From Bacillota bacterium (GTDB lineage: Bacteria > Bacillota > Sulfobacillia > JACIYH01), in NCBI GenBank assembly GCA_040757085.1, contig JBFLXJ010000002.1, positions 163,725-227,724 on the forward strand: a DNA stretch of 64,000 bases, read 5' to 3'. Under the pieces are notes generated by a model. It saw only the letters and a program-made list of their open reading frames with translations, searched no databases and was not told the DNA's origin. Every line of letters begins with the position of its first letter. Positions within the stretch are counted from its first letter, which is position 1. Shown here one piece after another: positions 60,671-64,000 of this stretch. A program made the translations under genes and the position numbers.

Positions 60671-62350
60671 TCAGGTCGCGGCCCGGCGGCCTCCTGCCAG
60701 CAGGCGGGCGATGCGTACCTTCTCGGGCATGGGTAAGCCCTCGTCGTCCACGGCCCGGCAGGCTCCCCCCACGATGCGCGTGCGCACGGCACCGCGCGCG
60801 GCAGGGTTCCCCTGCAGGTGAGGCGCATCGAGGAGCCCGATGCGCACGGCCAGGGCGAGGGTGGCCGCATCGGCCCACGGGTCGACAGTGCCGGGAGGAG
60901 CGATCTCCCTGATGGCCTCCAGGAGCAGACGGGCCTCGTGGAGCAGCTCTTCCTTCCGCTCCTGCACCAGGGGATCGCGGGTCATGTCGGGTAACCCGTG
61001 GATGGCGTTCCGGATCACGCCCCGAGCTATCCCCACCGCTTCGATAATGTCCTCAGGTGTGGCAGCGTGATGCGCCTCGCAGTGGGCCACCACGTGCACG
61101 ATGTGGGGACGCAGGCTCATCTGCAGCATGGTGGAGGAGGCCGACTGCCCCTTCGCCAGGCTCATGTCCACGGGAAGGCTGGCCAGGCCCGTCCGCGTCT
61201 GTCGGTAGACGGTGAAGTGGCTGTCCTGCAGAGACTCGATCAATTCCACCTTGGCCAGCATCTTGCCCAGGTCCATGGGGAACGTGGTACCCGGTGGGGT
61301 GTTGAACATATACTGGGCCACGTAGTGGGTCACGCCGGCCCTCTTGGCGTTGTATGCAGCCAGGAAGGCGGCAGCCACCGCCACCTGATCGGGGGCATCC
61401 CGCAGGCTCCAGTGGTGAGCCTCATTGACCTCCAAAGGGATTCCTTCCCGCGCGTGCCAGCGCATGGCCTGCTGGGCCTCGCGGATGGATTCCCCCAGGG
61501 GGCGCGAGCTCCGGCCGTCCAGCACGTTGTACCACATGAGGGGCACGGCACCCCAGGCCAGGTTGATGGTATTCTTCAGCATGCGGGCCATGGGGATCAG
61601 GTCTCGCGTGCCGCTGTACGAGCGCACCAGGGGGTAGTTGCCGCACCGGGAGGCCGCGTAGATAGCGGCGAAGTCCTCCGGTCGCCGCACCGGCACCCCG
61701 CCGGCGCCGTCCTGGCGGGGATCCATCTCGTGGGGCCGGAAGAAACTCTCCTGGGCATTCTGGTCCGGGCCGATGGAAATCACGTCCAGGATGCGGGCCT
61801 CCGCCAGCCGGCGGGCTCCCTCGACGGTGGCTTCCAGCGAGGGTAGCCCGAAGTGGTGGCGGATGAGGGGATACGGGGCTTGCCAGGCCACGCGCCCGGG
61901 CAGGGTCTGGGGGAAACGTTCCTCCCGCCCCGCCTCCTCCCGGCCCTTGAGATAGGCAATTACCGCCTCATCCCCCTCGGAACCATCGAAGGCGCGCTCG
62001 AACAGCCCCGTCCGGCGGGCCACCTCGGCCACCGGGGGAGTCCCTCCGAAAGCCATGCGCCTGGGCAGAAGACCCTTGTGCTCGAGCAGTTCCTTCAGGT
62101 CAGCGAGCAGGCGTCCTGCCGCCTCGGGCGTCAACCGGTAAGAGAGGGCCACCAGATCGGGCCGGTGCGTCTCTATGGCCTGGGCCACCTCCTCCGGTGA
62201 GCGAGCCGGCCCCAGGAAATGGCACCGGTACCCCTGGTCTTCCGCCAGCCGCAGGAAGCCGAACACGCCCGCCACATGCACGCAATCTCCCAGAGTAGCT
62301 GCGAGCACTGTGGGACGGCTCATGCCGCCCGCCTGCCTTGCTACGGTCAT
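60671..62350 (-). CDS. Cobalamin-binding protein with mutase-like barrel domain
   Basis: ATG 62350 overlaps the preceding stop (ATGA). Residues about 12-150 are a B12-binding domain: LGDCVHVAG (a D-xx-H-xx-G variant of the lower-ligand motif), LVALSYRLTP (the S-x-L position) and MAFGGTPP (the GG position). Residues about 190-490 resemble the TIM barrels of B12-dependent mutases (DVISIGPDQNAQESFFRP, LIPMARMLKNTINLAWGAVP, WNEAHHWSLRD-like VNEAHHWSLRDAPDQVAVAA, AQYMFNTPPGTTFPMDLGKM). A helical C-terminus follows. The 559-residue protein may be a carbon-skeleton or amino mutase, or a methyltransferase, of unknown substrate. It is the second gene of an operon led by an opine-dehydrogenase-like enzyme under riboswitch control. 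Confidence 0.82.
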   Translation of the reverse strand: MTVARQAGGMSRPTVLAATLGDCVHVAGVFGFLRLAEDQGYRCHFLGPARSPEEVAQAIETHRPDLVALSYRLTPEAAGRLLADLKELLEHKGLLPRRMAFGGTPPVAEVARRTGLFERAFDGSEGDEAVIAYLKGREEAGREERFPQTLPGRVAWQAPYPLIRHHFGLPSLEATVEGARRLAEARILDVISIGPDQNAQESFFRPHEMDPRQDGAGGVPVRRPEDFAAIYAASRCGNYPLVRSYSGTRDLIPMARMLKNTINLAWGAVPLMWYNVLDGRSSRPLGESIREAQQAMRWHAREGIPLEVNEAHHWSLRDAPDQVAVAAAFLAAYNAKRAGVTHYVAQYMFNTPPGTTFPMDLGKMLAKVELIESLQDSHFTVYRQTRTGLASLPVDMSLAKGQSASSTMLQMSLRPHIVHVVAHCEAHHAATPEDIIEAVGIARGVIRNAIHGLPDMTRDPLVQERKEELLHEARLLLEAIREIAPPGTVDPWADAATLALAVRIGLLDAPHLQGNPAARGAVRTRIVGGACRAVDDEGLPMPEKVRIARLLAGGRRAAT

Positions 62351-63504
62351 GCTGCTTCCCTGCCTTCCCGCACGTAGTCGAGCAAACCGTTCAGGTCCAT
62401 CTCGGCTAGACCCATACGGCCAAGAGTCCGGCCGTGGCGGAAGTAATCGATGCCGTGCACCAGCGATGCCAGGTGGATCAGGCTGCGCATGGTGGGGGTG
62501 GGTACCTCCGCCAGTTCCCCCAGGGACGCCAGGGGCACCAGGCCAGTAGGCACATCCTCCCAGAGGTAGCGCGTATCCAGGCTCCCGGGAGCCCTGATCC
62601 CCCGGTAAGCCCCCGTCTCCTGCAGGGCCCCGAACAGGTCGGGACCGTACGAGCCATAGACCCACTTCAGCCAATCCCGGGCCGTGGGCAGGGAAATCCC
62701 CAGCGCCCTGGCCACGGCCAGACGTTCAGCGTCCAGAGCCTCCACGATTCGCGCCACTGCCGGCGTGATCCCCTGGTGGTAATGGTCGAACGTCTCCCCG
62801 GCTTCGACGCGGGCCAAGTTGAGCAGCACCGGGGCAGGATGGAACACCGCTCCGATATTGTCCAGGCTGGTGTGCAACACCGTCTCTGCCGGGACGAACT
62901 GGGGGAAGAATCCCCGTAGCAGAGCCAGTACCCGGGGTGTCTGCCAGGCCGGGAGGGCCGCCAGGGGAACCCGGTGCTTGATGCTGAAGATGTGTACGTG
63001 ACCGGGTTCCAGTACCCTGGCCGCATACAGCAGGCTCTGCACCTCGGCCACCACGGGCAATCCCCGGCAGCCCCCGGCCCGTAACGCATGCTCAGTCTCC
63101 AGAGCGCCCAGGGTTCGCCCCGGATTCAAGACCACCACCTGGTGTTCATCCACGTAGGGAGCCAGAGCATGCGCCAGATCCCGGTGGCCGGTCGCCGGCA
63201 CCGTGACCATCAGCACCCGCGCCCGCGCCGCATCCCGCACAGAAGAGGTCACATACACCACGCCCACCCCGCAGCCCTCGCGGTACGGCTTGACCGGCAC
63301 CCGGGCCTCAATGGCACCCGTGACCTTGAGCACCCCCCTGCTCGCCAGATCTTCGATGCGGCCAGGGGTGCGGTTGTACAGGACCACGTCCACCCCCTGC
63401 ATCGCCAGGTGGGCGGCCATGGCCTGACCGCCGTTCCCCGCCCCCAGGACGGCGAACGACGGCCGCCCTGGATCACCTCGAACCCCACAAGCTCGCACAC
63501 GCAA
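62347..63504 (-). CDS. Octopine/opine dehydrogenase-family oxidoreductase
   Basis: TTG 63504 lies eight bases after GAGGAGG; GTG 63513 is too close to the ribosome site. The 385-residue protein begins with an NAD(P)-binding motif, FAVLGAGNGGQAMAAHLAMQ, then VVLYNRTPGRIEDL, VLMVTVPATGHRDLAHALAP and VVVLNPGRTLGALETEHALR. The octopine-dehydrogenase C-terminal domain shows VLHTSLDNIGAVFHPAPVLL, with the catalytic His, and LGELAEVPTPTMRSLIHLAS. Such enzymes reductively join an amino acid and a 2-oxo acid or run the reverse. The gene is first in an operon behind a c-di-AMP riboswitch and terminator. Confidence 0.88.
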   Translation of the reverse strand: MRVRACGVRGDPGRPSFAVLGAGNGGQAMAAHLAMQGVDVVLYNRTPGRIEDLASRGVLKVTGAIEARVPVKPYREGCGVGVVYVTSSVRDAARARVLMVTVPATGHRDLAHALAPYVDEHQVVVLNPGRTLGALETEHALRAGGCRGLPVVAEVQSLLYAARVLEPGHVHIFSIKHRVPLAALPAWQTPRVLALLRGFFPQFVPAETVLHTSLDNIGAVFHPAPVLLNLARVEAGETFDHYHQGITPAVARIVEALDAERLAVARALGISLPTARDWLKWVYGSYGPDLFGALQETGAYRGIRAPGSLDTRYLWEDVPTGLVPLASLGELAEVPTPTMRSLIHLASLVHGIDYFRHGRTLGRMGLAEMDLNGLLDYVREGREAA

Positions 63505-63547
63505 ATGAAACACCTCCTCGGCCTGGCGGCGCCGGCCCTGGAGGTGG

Positions 63548-63583
63548 AAAAACCCGACCCGGGAGGTCGTTTCCTGGGTCGGG
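63548..63583 (-). terminator. Intrinsic terminator (riboswitch expression platform)
   Basis: The minus strand reads CCCGACCC, a 15-base loop, GGGTCGGG and then TTTTT. The 8-bp perfect stem and T-run form a clear rho-independent terminator between the c-di-AMP riboswitch and the TTG start, 44 bases before the gene. It is the likely output of the switch. Confidence 0.85.
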
Positions 63584-63629
63584 CATGATGTTCCCCTTAA
63601 AGGAGTCAGTCACTTGCCCGGGCCCAATC

Positions 63630-63800
63630 CACCTCCTCTTTCCACGCTTACGAGGTTAGCTGCCGGGCTCGGATCGAAAGAGTCTGACCCGTCTCGCCTT
63701 CGCCTTGTGCCACCCTTCGGCCACCTGAGGCCCGGACGAGATTCGCCCCGTTGGTTTGGTTCCCCCGCTTCCCCTTCAGGGGAATTCAGCGATCAAGCGG
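63630..63800 (-). promoter_or_regulatory. c-di-AMP (ydaO/yuaA) riboswitch
   Basis: Read on the minus strand, the conserved ydaO elements occur in order: GCTTGATCGCTGAAT with a hairpin (TTCCCC/GGGGAA), AGCGGGGGAACCAA, GGGGCGAATC, a variable stem, GAGCCCGGCAGCTAACC and TCGTAAGCG followed by GGAAAGAGGAGG. The core strings CGGGGGAACC, GGG-GAATC, and CAGCTAACCTCGTAAGCG are the diagnostic ones. These aptamers bind cyclic di-AMP and normally switch transcription off through a downstream terminator, which is present here. It controls the opine-dehydrogenase/cobalamin-protein operon. Confidence 0.93.
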
Positions 63801-63841
63801 ATTGGCCGGTAAGCCAACCAAGCATTATTAGGTTCTACCTG

Positions 63842-63871
63842 AGGCTAGCATATTCTCCAGCTCCCTGTCAA
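63842..63871 (-). promoter_or_regulatory. Probable sigma-A promoter of the riboswitch operon
   Basis: On the minus strand TTGACA (63871-63866) is followed after 18 bases by TAGCCT (63847-63842). Transcription would begin just before the riboswitch core, as expected. The -35 is perfect; the -10 is weaker, and TATGCT overlaps it at a shorter, less likely spacing. Confidence 0.6.
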
Positions 63872-63894
63872 CACCCCGCGTTGCCTCACGTAAA

Positions 63895-63946
63895 AAGTAC
63901 TCGAAGCGAGGTCGTTGCCTCAAAACCAAAAGGTACTCGAAGGAGG
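63895..63946. repeat. Two short direct repeats near the window edge
   Basis: AAGTACTCGAAGCGAGG (63895-63911) and AGGTACTCGAAGGAGG (63931-63946) repeat with a 36-bp period. They lie just upstream of a possible start codon and may be operator sites or the end of a mobile element. Confidence 0.5.
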
Positions 63947-63956
63947 CGACGGCCAG

Positions 63957-64000
63957 ATGTTTCGAAGCCTAGACCATCCGGAATCGACGGGGGATGGTCA
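63957..64000 (+). CDS. Possible start of a gene running off the window
   Basis: ATG 63957 is preceded by GGAGG ten bases upstream and opens MFRSLDHPESTGDG to the edge. Fourteen codons are too few to identify anything. The ribosome site and divergent orientation from the riboswitch operon are the only support. Confidence 0.3.
   Translation, partial: MFRSLDHPESTGDG

Overview
The window is a GC-rich (roughly two-thirds G+C by eye) chromosomal piece from a Bacillota of the clostridial or deep-branching thermophile type. Evidence: strong GGAGG ribosome sites with frequent GTG and TTG starts, a c-di-AMP (ydaO/yuaA) riboswitch, a tungsten aldehyde:ferredoxin oxidoreductase, several sigma-54 activators, an IS607-type element, and a Cys-rich, glycosyltransferase-rich locus of the kind found with spore or cell-surface structures. 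No tRNA, rRNA or CRISPR array was seen. The species cannot be named from the sequence.

1-8.6 kb: the 5' end of an oligopeptide-binding lipoprotein gene (minus strand), a PucR-type regulator (plus strand), then a minus-strand operon: sodium/solute symporter, putrescine aminotransferase (patA), four-cluster ferredoxin, aldehyde:ferredoxin oxidoreductase, 4-aminobutyrate aminotransferase. Read together it is a route from putrescine to 4-aminobutanal, GABA and succinic semialdehyde in which the aldehyde step gives reduced ferredoxin. A -24/-12 (sigma-54) promoter with exact GG-N10-GC spacing precedes it.

8.8-22.6 kb: an amidohydrolase remnant; a second sigma-54-promoted operon (peptide-binding lipoprotein, two permeases, NlpC/P60 endopeptidase, no ATPases); a PrpR-like sigma-54 activator; a small secreted protein; an MFS transporter; a BaiCD/FadH-like flavin/Fe-S oxidoreductase followed by a GAF-PAS sigma-54 activator.

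22.6-34.7 kb: an accessory, decaying region. It holds an IS607-type element whose tnpA and tnpB are fused by deletion, an MFS transporter, a broken DUF3795 gene with a 38-bp tandem duplication over its start, an AlkZ-like gene, an HTH plus nuclease-like gene, a nitroreductase, a Nudix pseudogene lacking its Nudix box, a truncated conserved gene, DUF488, GNAT proteins and a coiled-coil zinc-ribbon membrane protein.

34.8-42.7 kb: a minus-strand nucleoside salvage operon: BMP-type binding lipoprotein, ABC ATPase, two permeases, pyrimidine-nucleoside phosphorylase, cytidine deaminase, deoxyribose-phosphate aldolase with a repeat-encoded insertion, and a 56-residue basic protein.

43.1-53.7 kb: a tightly overlapping plus-strand surface-glycosylation operon (methyltransferase, Cys-rich protein, mannose-1-phosphate guanylyltransferase, GDP-sugar dehydratase/reductase, small beta-sandwich-like protein, six glycosyltransferases). 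53.7-58.4 kb: a lone GvpL/GvpF protein, two uncharacterised proteins, a clostripain-like protease and a possible surface protein.

58.4-64 kb: a DMT transporter, a BtrH_N/DUF4872 protein, and a minus-strand operon of an opine-dehydrogenase-like enzyme plus a cobalamin-binding TIM-barrel-like protein, preceded by a promoter, a c-di-AMP riboswitch and an intrinsic terminator.
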